From Bacillota bacterium (GTDB taxonomy: Bacteria > Bacillota > Clostridia > Clostridiales > Clostridiaceae): 40,334 nucleotides of DNA. A model generated the notes under the pieces. It made no database searches, was not told where the DNA came from, and saw only the letters and a program-made list of their open reading frames with translations. The position numbers and the translations under genes are program-made. How positions within the stretch are numbered: position 1 is the stretch's first letter; every line of letters starts with the position of its first letter. Below are positions 1-8,217 of this stretch, in pieces. The stretch lies in NCBI GenBank assembly GCA_030705885.1, contig JAUZPN010000008.1, positions 1 to 40,334 on the forward strand, in the 5' to 3' direction.

Positions 1-122
1 TATCACATATACTTTATTTTCAAAATAATAAATTTATAATATAACTCACTATATTATACATAATTATCCCTTGAAATTTCAAGCTAAATTTAAAATATAT
101 ATGCAATATTATAAAATAGTAA

Positions 123-154
123 AAAAATAAAGGAGCTTTTGCTCCTTTATTTTT
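123..154 (-). terminator. Intrinsic terminator of the SASP gene
   Basis: A 14-bp perfect stem (123-136 with 141-154) closes a TTTT loop around GGAGC/GCTCC. It starts just after the TAG stop of the minus-strand spore-protein gene, and the A/T arms supply the U-tract on either strand, so it may work in both directions. Confidence 0.85.
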
Positions 155-156
155 TA

Positions 157-342
157 CTATTTTATTTTACCTTCATAATCAGCAATCATTCTTTTTACCA
201 TTTCTCCACCAACAGAACCATTTTGTCTTGAAGTTAAGCTTCCTTTATCAATAGCAGAATAATTCGTAAGACCAATTTCACTTGCTACTTCAGTTTTAAA
301 TTTGTTAAGTCCTGCTTTTGCTCCTGGAATTACATTTGCCAT
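157..342 (-). CDS. Alpha/beta-type small acid-soluble spore protein
   Basis: A 61-residue protein of the alpha/beta SASP family, which coats and protects DNA in the dormant spore and is degraded by the GPR protease at germination. Visible hallmarks are the segment KFKTEVASEIG (residues 14-24), matching the GPR cleavage region, and the C-terminal part SLTSRQNGSVGGEMVKRMI, which matches the conserved DNA-binding helix. Length is typical of the family. The ATG has GGAGATG upstream. It is a single-gene unit with its own terminator, and expression in the forespore under SigG is expected from the family, but I could not identify a convincing SigG promoter. Confidence 0.95.
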   Translation of the reverse strand: MANVIPGAKAGLNKFKTEVASEIGLTNYSAIDKGSLTSRQNGSVGGEMVKRMIADYEGKIK

Positions 343-369
343 AATAAATCATCTCCATTTTATTTTTTT

Positions 370-383
370 AACACTTTAGTGTT
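370..383. repeat. Perfect inverted repeat in the SASP 5' leader
   Basis: AACACT-TT-AGTGTT is a perfect 6-bp-arm dyad lying about 20 bases before the SASP ribosome binding site. It could be a small leader hairpin or an operator. Its function is unknown. Confidence 0.4.
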
Positions 384-463
384 ATGCTATGAGTTTGCTC
401 ATTTTTAAGAAATATAATCTATTAAACTAAAGGAAAAATATCCAGAATATTAATAGAGACGAC

Positions 464-563
464 TATACTATCCTTATTCACAAAGTTCTACTACATTTTA
501 AAAAAGCTTCTCCTCGCTATCATTTACAAATTAATTGAAACTAAATGTAATGAGAAAAGTATA
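464..563 (-). repeat. Dispersed TIR element, copy A (full length)
   Basis: A 100-bp copy of the family described in the findings, here reversed relative to copies D and E. It runs from TATACTATCCTTATTCACAAAG to AAAGTATA. Its central part, around TATCATTTACAAATTAA, matches the reverse complement of 29805-29906 almost base for base. It lies in the gap between the SASP gene and the oxidoreductase gene. The rest of that gap (343-758) holds the SASP leader, a group of TTTACAT/ATGTAAA heptamers and a terminator; I see no gene in it. Confidence 0.85.
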
Positions 564-634
564 ATTTGGTATAATAAAAGTATTTTTTGAATATAATTTA
601 AATTGTATTTGTGGAAAAGTATATTATATTTTGG

Positions 635-693
635 ATGTAAAATATATGTTTGGTTTACATTTATTTATATTTACATAATTTTTATTATGTAAA
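635..693. promoter_or_regulatory. Cluster of four TTTACAT/ATGTAAA heptamers
   Basis: The heptamer occurs at 635-641 (ATGTAAA), 654-660 (TTTACAT), 670-676 (TTTACAT) and 687-693 (ATGTAAA), spaced 16-19 bases apart. The last two form a perfect 10-bp-arm palindrome around TTTT (670-693). This resembles an operator array, but no gene start lies close by: the oxidoreductase ends at 759 and the SASP gene starts at 342. Confidence 0.35.
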
Positions 694-705
694 CTAATAA
701 TACAA

Positions 706-747
706 ACAAAAAGCGAATTAATCATTAAAAATTTAATTCGTTTTTTT
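706..747 (-). terminator. Terminator downstream of the oxidoreductase gene
   Basis: Arms CGAATTAA (714-721) and TTAATTCG (733-740) are flanked by an A-run on one side and a T-run on the other, so the structure can terminate transcription in both directions. It follows the TGA stop of the minus-strand gene at 759. Confidence 0.7.
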
Positions 748-758
748 CTCTAGTATAT

Positions 759-1736
759 TCACTCACAAGGATAAACAATTCCCCATGTTTTACGCAATTC
801 ATCCATTATTTTCATCAATTTAATAATTTCATTATGCGGCATTTCTTCACATTCAATCTTTCCATTTTCAATTGCTTTAATACTGGAATAAACCTCATAT
901 TCATATCCTGTAATTTGACCTGGTCTTTCATAATAAACAATACGATTATAAGAATTATCAAAAACAGAAATGCTTTCAAAATTATTAATATTTTCAATTA
1001 TAATAAAACCTTTATCTCCATGAATAACACCCTTCCTATCACTTACAGAAAGCATAGAACTATTCAGAACTGCCATTTTTCCATCTTCATATATCATTGT
1101 AATACTGTCTTGTTCATCAACACCAGTTTTAGTATATGTACAAGTTGAAACTATATCTTTGTATCCACTTCCAAAAATAATACACGCAAAGTTCAATACA
1201 TATATTCCAACATCCAAAAGAGCACCTCCTGCCAAATTAGGATCTGTAAGACGTGCTTTTTTATCAATGTCGTATCCTAGATTAGCTGTAAGCATTGTTG
1301 GTTCTCCTATAATTCCGCTGTTAATAATTTCCTTTATCTTTGAAAGAAAAGGCATATATCTAGTCCATATAGCTTCTGTTACAAAAATATTTTTTTCCTT
1401 TGAAATTTTTAATAATTCGATAGCCTGTCTTGCATTTACTGTAAAAGCTTTTTCTATTAATACAGCTCTTCCGTTTGTAATACACAGCTTTGCTCCTGAA
1501 AAATGTTCTGAATGTGGAGTAGCAATATATACTAAATCTATATTATTATCAGATGCCAATTCTTCATATGAACCATATGATTTCTCAAATCCATGCATAT
1601 CAGCGAATTGTTTTGCTCTATTAATATTTCTTGAACCTACAGCATAACAATTAACACCATTCATGTTTTTTAAAGTATGTGCCATTTTAGCTGCTATATT
1701 ACCAGTACCCATAATAGCAATATTATATATTTTCAT
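759..1736 (-). CDS. Gfo/Idh/MocA-family NAD(P)-dependent oxidoreductase
   Basis: A 325-residue oxidoreductase of the Gfo/Idh/MocA family. The N-terminal Rossmann fold is marked by GTGNIAAKMA, and the conserved nucleotide-domain stretch ATPHSEHF is followed by a modified EKP-type motif reading EKAFTVNA. The C-terminal half is the alpha/beta substrate domain (GGALLDVGIYVLNF). Members act on sugars, inositols or trans-dihydrodiols; the TEAIWTRYMPF segment is typical of the dihydrodiol dehydrogenase-like branch, but the substrate cannot be assigned. I chose ATG at 1736 because AAGGGGTG lies 6-8 bases upstream; an in-frame GTG at 1745 overlaps that site. It is a single gene with no catabolic neighbours. 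Confidence 0.88.
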   Translation of the reverse strand: MKIYNIAIMGTGNIAAKMAHTLKNMNGVNCYAVGSRNINRAKQFADMHGFEKSYGSYEELASDNNIDLVYIATPHSEHFSGAKLCITNGRAVLIEKAFTVNARQAIELLKISKEKNIFVTEAIWTRYMPFLSKIKEIINSGIIGEPTMLTANLGYDIDKKARLTDPNLAGGALLDVGIYVLNFACIIFGSGYKDIVSTCTYTKTGVDEQDSITMIYEDGKMAVLNSSMLSVSDRKGVIHGDKGFIIIENINNFESISVFDNSYNRIVYYERPGQITGYEYEVYSSIKAIENGKIECEEMPHNEIIKLMKIMDELRKTWGIVYPCE

Positions 1737-1827
1737 TAAAATCACCCCTTCTTAATTAATATCTTTTTTCTATAACATTTATATATACTTCCCATTTGTA
1801 TCTCAAATATGCTTACAATAACAGCTC

Positions 1828-2004
1828 CTACTGCTTTTCCATAAAACGATTGCAGTGCTTTCCTGTAGATTGATATACTATAATATTCGGTGTTTGTTTT
1901 GATTTTACTCCAAAAAGCTTACATCCATAAGGAAATCTTGTATCCCAAGTTATATAATAATACTTGCATTTTCTGCAATTAATTGTTTTTACATCCACTT
2001 CCAT
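1828..2004 (-). CDS. Small four-cysteine protein, function unknown
   Basis: A 58-residue protein with CRKC near the N-terminus, then the block YYITWDTRFPYGCKLFG, and a last cysteine in GKHCNRF. The four cysteines suggest a metal (zinc or Fe-S) site. I recognise it as a short conserved bacterial protein, sometimes loosely labelled uracil-DNA glycosylase, although it is far too short to be that enzyme. ATG at 2004 follows AAAGGAAAGG; the in-frame TTG at 2019 would put the start upstream of the ribosome binding site. It is transcribed away from the palm-like protein gene. Confidence 0.7.
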   Translation of the reverse strand: MEVDVKTINCRKCKYYYITWDTRFPYGCKLFGVKSKQTPNIIVYQSTGKHCNRFMEKQ

Positions 2005-2141
2005 TACCTTTCCTTTCAATCATTATTATTCTAATTTACTTGTTTTGATTTTACAACAAGTTCATAGAATATATCAATATCTATTTTCTTTTCAGTATAT
2101 TTACATTCTCCAAATATAGTACACTTTTTAAAATACTTATA

Positions 2142-2170
2142 TTGAAATTTTATTGTGTAATTTGTAAAAT
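2142..2170 (+). promoter_or_regulatory. SigA-type promoter for the palm-like protein/RlaP unit
   Basis: TTGAAA (2142-2147), a 17-base spacer, then TAAAAT (2165-2170), about 37 bases before the ATG at 2207. A site this close to consensus suggests vegetative, constitutive transcription of the two-gene unit. Confidence 0.65.
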
Positions 2171-2206
2171 ATAGAATATAAACAATAAAAGAAAGAAGTG
2201 ATTTAA

Positions 2207-3178
2207 ATGTATTCACATGCAGTATTAAAAAGGTTTGTTAAAGATTATTCATTACCTATACAAATAGTGCAGGAACCTTATTTTATGTACTTTATTAATT
2301 TATATGATAAACAATATGATATAATTAATAAGTTTAATTTATTACAAGAAGCTATAAAACAATCAGGTTCAGAAGATAATTTTTTAAATGAATATTATAA
2401 AATAAGAGATAATATAATTACTTCTATTGAAAAATTAGATAAATATAAAGAATATAATACAATAAAAATGGATAATTATAATGTTCCTAATAATAGTTAT
2501 CCTTCACATGATATATTTAATATGAGTAATGTAAATAAATATTTTTTATCTATAGATTTAAAGAAAGCTAATTTTCAAGTTTTAAAATTATTTTATCCTG
2601 AATTAGTTTTTAACAGCAATACTTATCAAGAATTAATAGGGAAATTTACTAATTTAGAATATATGAAAGAAAGCAAATATTTAAGACAAGTTATTTTTGG
2701 TAATATGAATCCTAAAAGACAAATAAAACTTGAAAGATTTATAATTCAAAAAATATTAGATTTTATATTGGAAAAAGGATTTTTTAAAGAAAACCAAATA
2801 AGAATGGTTAGCAATGATGAAATAATATTTGAATTAGATTCTTCAGAAGATTATGATTTATGGAAAGCTGATTACATAAAATTAATAAATTCAATTAAAA
2901 ATGATTTAAATTATGAAGTTGATATTGAAATTTATAAATTATTAAATATTGAAGGAAGTACAAAATATTTTGTTAAAAAATTAGTAAATAAAAAAGGATA
3001 TGAATTAATGTGTATACCTATAGTATATTTTGCTCAAATCTTTAAAAAATATAATAATATACAGTTAGAAGATAATGATTTATTATTTTATTATGAAAAT
3101 CAAATATGTAAATTTATGAATCCATTAAATCTTAAAAGTGAGGATAATAATGATGAATATTCAACAGATGAAAGATAA
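2207..3178 (+). CDS. Unrecognised protein with polymerase-palm-like motifs, paired with RlaP
   Basis: A 323-residue soluble protein whose family I cannot name. Three segments in order resemble polymerase or reverse-transcriptase palm motifs. YFLSIDLKKANFQVLK (112-127, Asp117) recalls motif A, D-L-x-x-A-[YF]-x-Q. IFGNMNPKRQ (163-172), followed by ERFIIQKILDFI, recalls the RT FG-x-x-N-x-P...FQ region or the family A finger motif. VSNDEIIFEL (201-210, Asp204-Glu205) recalls motif C, either xxDD or HDE. The Asp117 to Asp204 distance of 87 residues fits a small palm. This is inference from motif appearance only. The gene is extremely AT-rich, has its own promoter and overlaps the next gene by 29 bases, so the two are probably co-translated. 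A phage or mobile origin is plausible. SD: AGAAAGAAG. Confidence 0.6.
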   Translation: MYSHAVLKRFVKDYSLPIQIVQEPYFMYFINLYDKQYDIINKFNLLQEAIKQSGSEDNFLNEYYKIRDNIITSIEKLDKYKEYNTIKMDNYNVPNNSYPSHDIFNMSNVNKYFLSIDLKKANFQVLKLFYPELVFNSNTYQELIGKFTNLEYMKESKYLRQVIFGNMNPKRQIKLERFIIQKILDFILEKGFFKENQIRMVSNDEIIFELDSSEDYDLWKADYIKLINSIKNDLNYEVDIEIYKLLNIEGSTKYFVKKLVNKKGYELMCIPIVYFAQIFKKYNNIQLEDNDLLFYYENQICKFMNPLNLKSEDNNDEYSTDER

Positions 3179-4184
3179 AATAAATAGTTCAGAATATAAC
3201 TTTTTAAGAAATGATAATAAACTTAAAAATAATATAATACTTTTAACAACTGGAGGAAGCTACGCTTATGGCACTAATATAGACACTTCAGAACATACCA
3301 GCGATTTTGATGTAAGAGGTATATTTCTGAACTCAAAAAAAGAACTATTAACTATGAACTGTTATGATAAACCTATTGAAAATCGTGATTTAGATTGTGT
3401 GATATATCCATTAAAGCAAATAATAACTTTATTATCTAATGTAAATCCAAATATATTAGAAATTTTAGGTACTAAAGAGGAGCATTTATTTATCTGTACC
3501 AAAGAAGGAAGATTATTAAGAGATAATACTAATATATTTTTATCTAAAAAAGTTTATGCTTCATTTGGAGGATATGCAATTGCACAGCTGAGAAGGCTTC
3601 AAAATGCATTAGCCAGAGACAGCTACCCTCAAGCTCAAAAAGAAAAACATATTTTAGGAAGCATTGAAAAACAAATGTTAAGTTTTATTGATAGATATAA
3701 AGAGTTCACAGAAAATGACTTAAATTTATATATTTCTGAATCTGATAAAGAATCTTATGATTATGAAATATTTATAGATATTAATCTTAAACATTATCCA
3801 TTAAGAGATTTAAAAGGTATGTATGGTGAAATGACTCAAGTTGTTAATGATTATGATTGTTTAAATCATAGGAACAGTAAAAAAGATCAAATACATTTAT
3901 TAAAACATTCAATGCATCTAATTAGATTATTAATTACTGGTACTGAAATATTAGAAGGTAAAGGAATTACTACTTATAGAGAAAAAGATAAAGATTTGTT
4001 ATTAGACATTAGAAATGGTAGATATTCTTATGAAGAAATATTTGAAATGGTAGATGAATATGATAAAAAATTTAAATATGCAGGAGAAAATAGCAGCTTA
4101 CCTGTCAAACCAGATTACGATAAAATTAATCAATTAGTTATAAAAATTAATCAAGAGGTTATTAATAATACTTATGAAATATAA
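3150..4184 (+). CDS. RlaP/YcgL-type predicted nucleotidyltransferase
   Basis: A protein of about 344 residues in the RlaP family (COG3541; B. subtilis YcgL), predicted nucleotidyltransferases of the DNA polymerase beta superfamily. The name reflects association of members with RNA repair ligases. The minimal NTase signature is visible: GGSYAYGTNID, then SDFDVRGIF with the D-x-D metal ligands, and an acidic DLDCVIYP strand that could give the third carboxylate. KQIITLLSNVNPNILEIL is typical of the family. I chose ATG at 3150, which has GTGAGG 6 bases upstream; an immediately following ATG at 3153 is also possible. The start lies inside the preceding gene, implying coupled translation. No RNA ligase is in the window. 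Confidence 0.85.
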   Translation: MMNIQQMKDKINSSEYNFLRNDNKLKNNIILLTTGGSYAYGTNIDTSEHTSDFDVRGIFLNSKKELLTMNCYDKPIENRDLDCVIYPLKQIITLLSNVNPNILEILGTKEEHLFICTKEGRLLRDNTNIFLSKKVYASFGGYAIAQLRRLQNALARDSYPQAQKEKHILGSIEKQMLSFIDRYKEFTENDLNLYISESDKESYDYEIFIDINLKHYPLRDLKGMYGEMTQVVNDYDCLNHRNSKKDQIHLLKHSMHLIRLLITGTEILEGKGITTYREKDKDLLLDIRNGRYSYEEIFEMVDEYDKKFKYAGENSSLPVKPDYDKINQLVIKINQEVINNTYEI

Positions 4185-4190
4185 ATAATT

Positions 4191-4220
4191 AGGGACATCA
4201 CATAAATGTGTGTCCCTTTT
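4191..4220 (+). terminator. Terminator after the RlaP-type gene
   Basis: AGGGACA (4191-4197) pairs with TGTCCCT (4211-4217), and the stem continues as CACAT/ATGTG around an AA loop, followed by a short T-run. It separates this plus-strand unit from the convergent spoIVA gene and may serve both. Confidence 0.85.
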
Positions 4221-4224
4221 CATG

Positions 4225-5703
4225 TTACAATATAATACAGATCAAGCCTCCTGTACCCTCATTAATAATTTTCTGAAGTGTTTTCTGCATTTTAACTTGG
4301 ATGTCTTCAGGCATTTTAAATAATTTATTTTGTAATCCTTCTTTAACTAAAATCTCTAAAGATTTACCAAACATGTCACTCTGCCATATCTTTGATGGAT
4401 CGCTTTCAAACTGTTCAAGTAAGGATTTAACAAGCTCTTCGCTTTGCTTTTCTGTACCCATTATTGGTGATACTTCTGTTTCTATATCTGCCTTTATAAA
4501 ATGGAGTGATGGTGCACTTGCTTTTAACTTTACTCCATACCTATTTCCCTGCTTAACAATTTCAGGTTCTTCAAGTTTCATTTCTGAAAGCTGTGGAGCT
4601 ACTAGACCATAGCCTGTCTCATTAACATCCTTTAATGCTGATTCAATCTTATCATACTCAATTTTAGCTTTATAGAGAATTTTTATTATACTTAATAATT
4701 CATTCTCATCCTTTATTTCAGAGCCGCAGACTTCACTTAATACTTTATAAAATAAACCTGATTTTGGAACAAGTAAAACTCTTGCAGTACCTTCTCCCAT
4801 ATTAAGTTCGTTTATTGCGGAAGTTCCCAAAAATTCATATTCAGTAAAGTTATCAAGAGATTTTTTTATATCTCTTACCTTAGAAATATTATTGCTTAAA
4901 TCCTTTACTAAATTAATAAAGTTAGTCTTCAACCAATGTTTGGATTCAAGTTTATCAATCCATTCTGGCATATCAATATTTATTTCTTTTATTGGGAACT
5001 CTTTAAGTACTCTCTGAAATACACTTGCTATGTCATCTTCCTTCATGTTTACAACATCCATTATTTGAACTGGAACATCATATTTTTCTTCAAGATCTCT
5101 TTTTAATGAAACAGTATTTGGATCATAAACATGTGATGAATTTAAAACTATAATAAAAGGCTTATTTATAGCTTTTAATTCATTTACAACTCTTTCTTCA
5201 GCTTCAATATATTCTTCTCTGTTAATGTCTGTTATTGAACCATCTGTTGTTACTAATAGCCCTATTGTTGAATGTTCATTGATTACTTTCTTTGTTCCAA
5301 GCTCTGCTGCTTCTTCAAATGGAATTTCATGATCATACCATGGAGTTGTTACCATTTTAGGACTTTCACCTTCTGAATAACCTAATGCTCCTTTAACAAT
5401 ATATCCTACACAATCTACCATCCTAACTTTAAACTTTGTACTGTCGTTAAGTGATATTTCTACAGCTTCATTAGGCACAAATTTTGGTTCTGTTGTATGA
5501 ATAGATTTTCCAGAAGCACTTTGCGGCAATTCGTCTTTTGCCCTTTGCTTTTTGTAGGCATTATCTATATTTGGTATTACCATTAAATCCATAAATCTTT
5601 TTATAAAAGAAGATTTTCCTGTTCTTACTGGTCCTACTACGCCTACATAAATATCGCCTTGAGTTCTTTCTGCTATATCTTTATATATATCAAAATTTTC
5701 CAA
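4225..5703 (-). CDS. spoIVA: Stage IV sporulation protein A, spore coat basement-layer ATPase
   Basis: SpoIVA polymerises on the outer forespore membrane, using ATP hydrolysis, and anchors the spore coat. The N-terminus reads ENFDIYKDIAERTQGDIYVGVVG, followed by the Walker A PVRTGKSSF and a TRAFAC-like region containing MVDCVGYIVKGALGYSEG. The middle and C-terminal coat-anchoring domains follow. With TTG at 5703 as start (GGGAGGG lies 7 bases upstream) the protein is 492 residues, the same length as the B. subtilis protein; an upstream in-frame GTG overlaps the ribosome binding site. Position near gpsA and der matches the order in Bacillus. Mother-cell SigE control is expected, but I could not confirm a promoter. 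Confidence 0.97.
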   Translation of the reverse strand: MENFDIYKDIAERTQGDIYVGVVGPVRTGKSSFIKRFMDLMVIPNIDNAYKKQRAKDELPQSASGKSIHTTEPKFVPNEAVEISLNDSTKFKVRMVDCVGYIVKGALGYSEGESPKMVTTPWYDHEIPFEEAAELGTKKVINEHSTIGLLVTTDGSITDINREEYIEAEERVVNELKAINKPFIIVLNSSHVYDPNTVSLKRDLEEKYDVPVQIMDVVNMKEDDIASVFQRVLKEFPIKEINIDMPEWIDKLESKHWLKTNFINLVKDLSNNISKVRDIKKSLDNFTEYEFLGTSAINELNMGEGTARVLLVPKSGLFYKVLSEVCGSEIKDENELLSIIKILYKAKIEYDKIESALKDVNETGYGLVAPQLSEMKLEEPEIVKQGNRYGVKLKASAPSLHFIKADIETEVSPIMGTEKQSEELVKSLLEQFESDPSKIWQSDMFGKSLEILVKEGLQNKLFKMPEDIQVKMQKTLQKIINEGTGGLICIIL

Positions 5704-5793
5704 TGCATACCCTCCCACTAATTACATATTGTTAGTATATATATATTTAGTGGATATTATTTTTATTACAACAAAAATATATTATTTTATTGT

Positions 5794-6699
5794 TTAAACA
5801 GTGTTACTTAAAACTTTATTGTTTAATTTTCCTGTTAATTTGAAAAGTACATAAGCTATAATATTCAGCATAAAAAACATAACAATCCATATAATATTCA
5901 GCCTTCCATAACCATAAGCTTTTATACTTGCCCAAATTCCAAAAAGAATCCAATATATTATTATAGATATATACATACATTTTGTAATTAGAACTGTGAA
6001 ATTTACCATATCATCAAAATTTTTATCAAAAGTTTCATTCATTCTAATTTCTATATAGCAAGTGTTACTTCCAGATTTAAACATCTGAGAAAAAGTTTTA
6101 AAATAATAATTTTGATTATAGAATTCTCCCTTATAACAATAGTCAGTATTATTATAATTAATATTTGAAATAAAATCATTATATGATATATTTTGTGGTA
6201 ATAAAAATATATATATAGATTTAAGTCTAGTATTTATTCCATTAAGATGTTTACTTCTCTCTTTAATAATGTTATCTAAATTATCTTTATTAATATTTTT
6301 ATCATTTTTAATACTATCCTGAATATGAGAAATTAAGTAGTCATATTCCGCCTGTCCAGAATTATTATAACTTTGTGATAAATAATTTTGACCAATTAAT
6401 GTTGATATAAGTAAAGTTATTGATATAGTAAAAAATACTATTATTGCAATTAAAATTCCTGTAATACCATAATGTTTTTTATTGAAAATACTTTTTAATT
6501 CATTTTTTATTTGTTTATTATTTCCAAACCGTTCCAAAGCTATTTTGATACTTTCTTCTTCTGTTTTACCTGTTGCTTTAATCTCATCTATAGTAAGTTT
6601 CAAATGCTCCTTCATTTCACTCTTTAATGCATTTATTTCTTCTGGACTACCTTCAACATTTTCATATATAGATTCAATATACTTATCTAATTTATTCAT
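5794..6699 (-). CDS. Membrane protein with permease-prefix/DUF1700-like N-terminus, PadR partner
   Basis: A 301-residue protein. Residues 1-70 are a soluble helical domain (MNKLDKYIESIYENVEGSPEEI, then EMKEHL and ALERFGN) of the type common beside PadR regulators. A hydrophobic segment follows at about 77-100, then a polar extracytoplasmic region of about 120 residues, and two membrane segments near the C-terminus. The gene begins 11 bases after the PadR stop codon with AGGAGG, so the two form an operon. Such pairs usually respond to membrane or envelope stress or act as anti-sigma-like modules; the exact role is unknown. Confidence 0.7.
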   Translation of the reverse strand: MNKLDKYIESIYENVEGSPEEINALKSEMKEHLKLTIDEIKATGKTEEESIKIALERFGNNKQIKNELKSIFNKKHYGITGILIAIIVFFTISITLLISTLIGQNYLSQSYNNSGQAEYDYLISHIQDSIKNDKNINKDNLDNIIKERSKHLNGINTRLKSIYIFLLPQNISYNDFISNINYNNTDYCYKGEFYNQNYYFKTFSQMFKSGSNTCYIEIRMNETFDKNFDDMVNFTVLITKCMYISIIIYWILFGIWASIKAYGYGRLNIIWIVMFFMLNIIAYVLFKLTGKLNNKVLSNTV

Positions 6700-6710
6700 T
6701 ATTATACCTC

Positions 6711-7034
6711 CTATAAAAATAAATCTATTATATCCTTAAAAAAATTCCATTCCTCAATTTTTTTTGATAAATATTCTGTACCTTCATTTGTAATTTTATA
6801 ATATCTTCTTCGCCCACCCCCTGTTTCTGTATCGTCCCAATATGGAGATATTAATTTGCAGTTTTCCAATCTTTTTAGGACAACATATAAAGTTCCTTCC
6901 TTAATCTCAAATTTATCTCTACTTATACTTCTTATTCGTTTTGAAATTTCATATCCATATAAGTCTTCTTTCTTTAGTAAGCTTAGAATTATACTTTCTA
7001 TATAACCTTTTATCATTTCTTTATCTATTTCCAA
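6711..7034 (-). CDS. PadR-family transcriptional regulator
   Basis: A 107-residue winged-helix repressor of the PadR family. The recognisable block is LSLLKKEDLYGYEISKRI, followed by EIKEGTLYVVLKRLE and the wing GGGRRRYYKIT. A short C-terminal helix replaces the long one of subfamily 1, making this a small subfamily-2-type protein. I chose TTG at 7034 because GGAGGTG lies 6 bases upstream; the longer in-frame ATG at 7055 would start inside the promoter. It probably controls itself and the membrane protein downstream. Confidence 0.9.
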   Translation of the reverse strand: MEIDKEMIKGYIESIILSLLKKEDLYGYEISKRIRSISRDKFEIKEGTLYVVLKRLENCKLISPYWDDTETGGGRRRYYKITNEGTEYLSKKIEEWNFFKDIIDLFL

Positions 7035-7046
7035 ATTATTCACCTC

Positions 7047-7081
7047 CAAAATCATTATACTATAAACTACTCTATAAAGTA
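7047..7081 (-). promoter_or_regulatory. Probable promoter of the padR operon
   Basis: Read on the minus strand, TATAAT stands just before the ribosome binding site, with a TTTACT-like box about 18 bases upstream. Two direct copies of CTATAAA lie in this stretch (plus strand, about 7060-7079) and could be a repressor site. This is a tentative reading. Confidence 0.4.
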
Positions 7082-7165
7082 AAGTACATTGCAGTATAAA
7101 TATCTAATTATTATCTGATGTATCGTAAACATTAACTTATATATTATTTGTATTATAATTAAAAT

Positions 7166-7217
7166 AATAATGCCGAGCAAAATATCCATAATTTAAGGAT
7201 TTTTGCTCGGCATTATT
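7166..7217 (-). terminator. Strong terminator after gpsA
   Basis: GCCGAGCAAAA (7172-7182) pairs with TTTTGCTCGGC (7201-7211), extended by AATAAT/ATTATT outside and ATCC/GGAT inside. The distal arm reaches the TAA stop of gpsA at 7217-7219. It ends the der-gpsA transcript. Confidence 0.92.
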
Positions 7218-8215
7218 TAATAAGTTTCGTCTTTCTTTTCTCTTGTCATAAGTTCATATACTGCAGCTTTAGGTTCTAAACCTTCATATAAAATTTTGTA
7301 TAATACATCTGTTATAGGCATAGAAACTGCCATCTTTTTCTTTAATTCATAAAATGCTTTACAAGCTGTAATTCCTTCTACAACCATTCCTACCTGCTTG
7401 ACTGCATCTTCCATTTTCATACCCTGTCCAATTAGTATACCTGCCCTTCTATTTCTGCTGTGCATACTTGTACAAGTAACTATCAAATCACCCATACCAG
7501 TAAGTCCATAGAAGGTTTCTCTTTTTCCGCCCATTTTTAATCCAATTCTTATTATTTCACTCATGCCTCTAGTCATTAATGCTGCTTTTGAATTATCTCC
7601 ATAACCTATACCATCTGAGATACCAGCTGCAAGAGCAATTATATTTTTTACAGCTCCACCTATTTCAATACCAATAATATCTTCATTTGTATAAACTCTA
7701 AATTTATCAGTTATAAATAAGTCTTGAACTTCTTTTGCATATTTCATATCTTTTGAAGAAACTACTACAGTTGTAGGGATTTCAATGGATACTTCTTCAG
7801 CATGGCTGGGACCTGAAAATACTACTACTGGATTTGAAGGAAGCTCTTGACTTACCACTTCTGATAATCTTATATCTGTTCCCTCTTCAATTCCTTTTGC
7901 AATTGATATTATAATCTGACCTTGTTCAATAAATTCACTAAGCTTTTTACTGATATTTCTTATAACATGTGATGGCACAGCCAAAACTATAAATTTACTG
8001 TCTTTAAGTGCTTCTTTCATATTTGTATATGCTTTAATAGTATGTGGTACTTCTACATTTTTTAAATATTTAGAATTTTTATGGTTATTATTAATATCAT
8101 CAACAACATCTTGACTTATATCAAATATTTTTACCATTTCACCTTTATTAGCTAATAAAATTGAAAGCGCAGTTCCAAAACTTCCACCGCCTAGAAATGT
8201 TACGCCTTGGCTCAT
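7217..8215 (-). CDS. gpsA: NAD(P)-dependent glycerol-3-phosphate dehydrogenase
   Basis: A 332-residue cytoplasmic enzyme that reduces dihydroxyacetone phosphate to sn-glycerol-3-phosphate for phospholipid synthesis. The dinucleotide-binding motif [17 protein letters not shown] is at residues 9-25. [10 protein letters not shown] and the catalytic-lysine region [27 protein letters not shown] are conserved, followed by [12 protein letters not shown]. It starts 2 bases after the der stop codon, so the two are co-transcribed. In many Firmicutes plsY lies between der and gpsA; it is absent here. Confidence 0.98.
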   Translation of the reverse strand: MSQGVTFLGGGSFGTALSILLANKGEMVKIFDISQDVVDDINNNHKNSKYLKNVEVPHTIKAYTNMKEALKDSKFIVLAVPSHVIRNISKKLSEFIEQGQIIISIAKGIEEGTDIRLSEVVSQELPSNPVVVFSGPSHAEEVSIEIPTTVVVSSKDMKYAKEVQDLFITDKFRVYTNEDIIGIEIGGAVKNIIALAAGISDGIGYGDNSKAALMTRGMSEIIRIGLKMGGKRETFYGLTGMGDLIVTCTSMHSRNRRAGILIGQGMKMEDAVKQVGMVVEGITACKAFYELKKKMAVSMPITDVLYKILYEGLEPKAAVYELMTREKKDETY

Positions 8216-8217
8216 AT

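Noticed and set aside
1159-1647. A 162-codon plus-strand ORF inside the oxidoreductase gene
   Set aside because: It is antisense to a clear Gfo/Idh/MocA protein, has no ribosome binding site and its translation has no family features. The same applies to the other long antisense frames in spoVD, ychF, hypA/B and mraZ.
2031-2216. A 61-codon minus-strand ORF between the four-cysteine gene and the palm-like gene
   Set aside because: It covers the SigA promoter and ribosome binding site of the gene at 2207, has no SD of its own and a low-complexity Phe/Tyr/Lys-rich composition.
2207-4184. A complete retron or DGR
   Set aside because: No msr/msd RNA structure, template/variable repeat or accessory gene was visible, and the palm motifs are too diverged to call an RT.
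5704-5793. A SigE promoter in front of spoIVA
   Set aside because: An ATATACTA stretch vaguely resembles a SigE -10 box, but no matching -35 element at the right distance could be identified in this A/T-rich gap.
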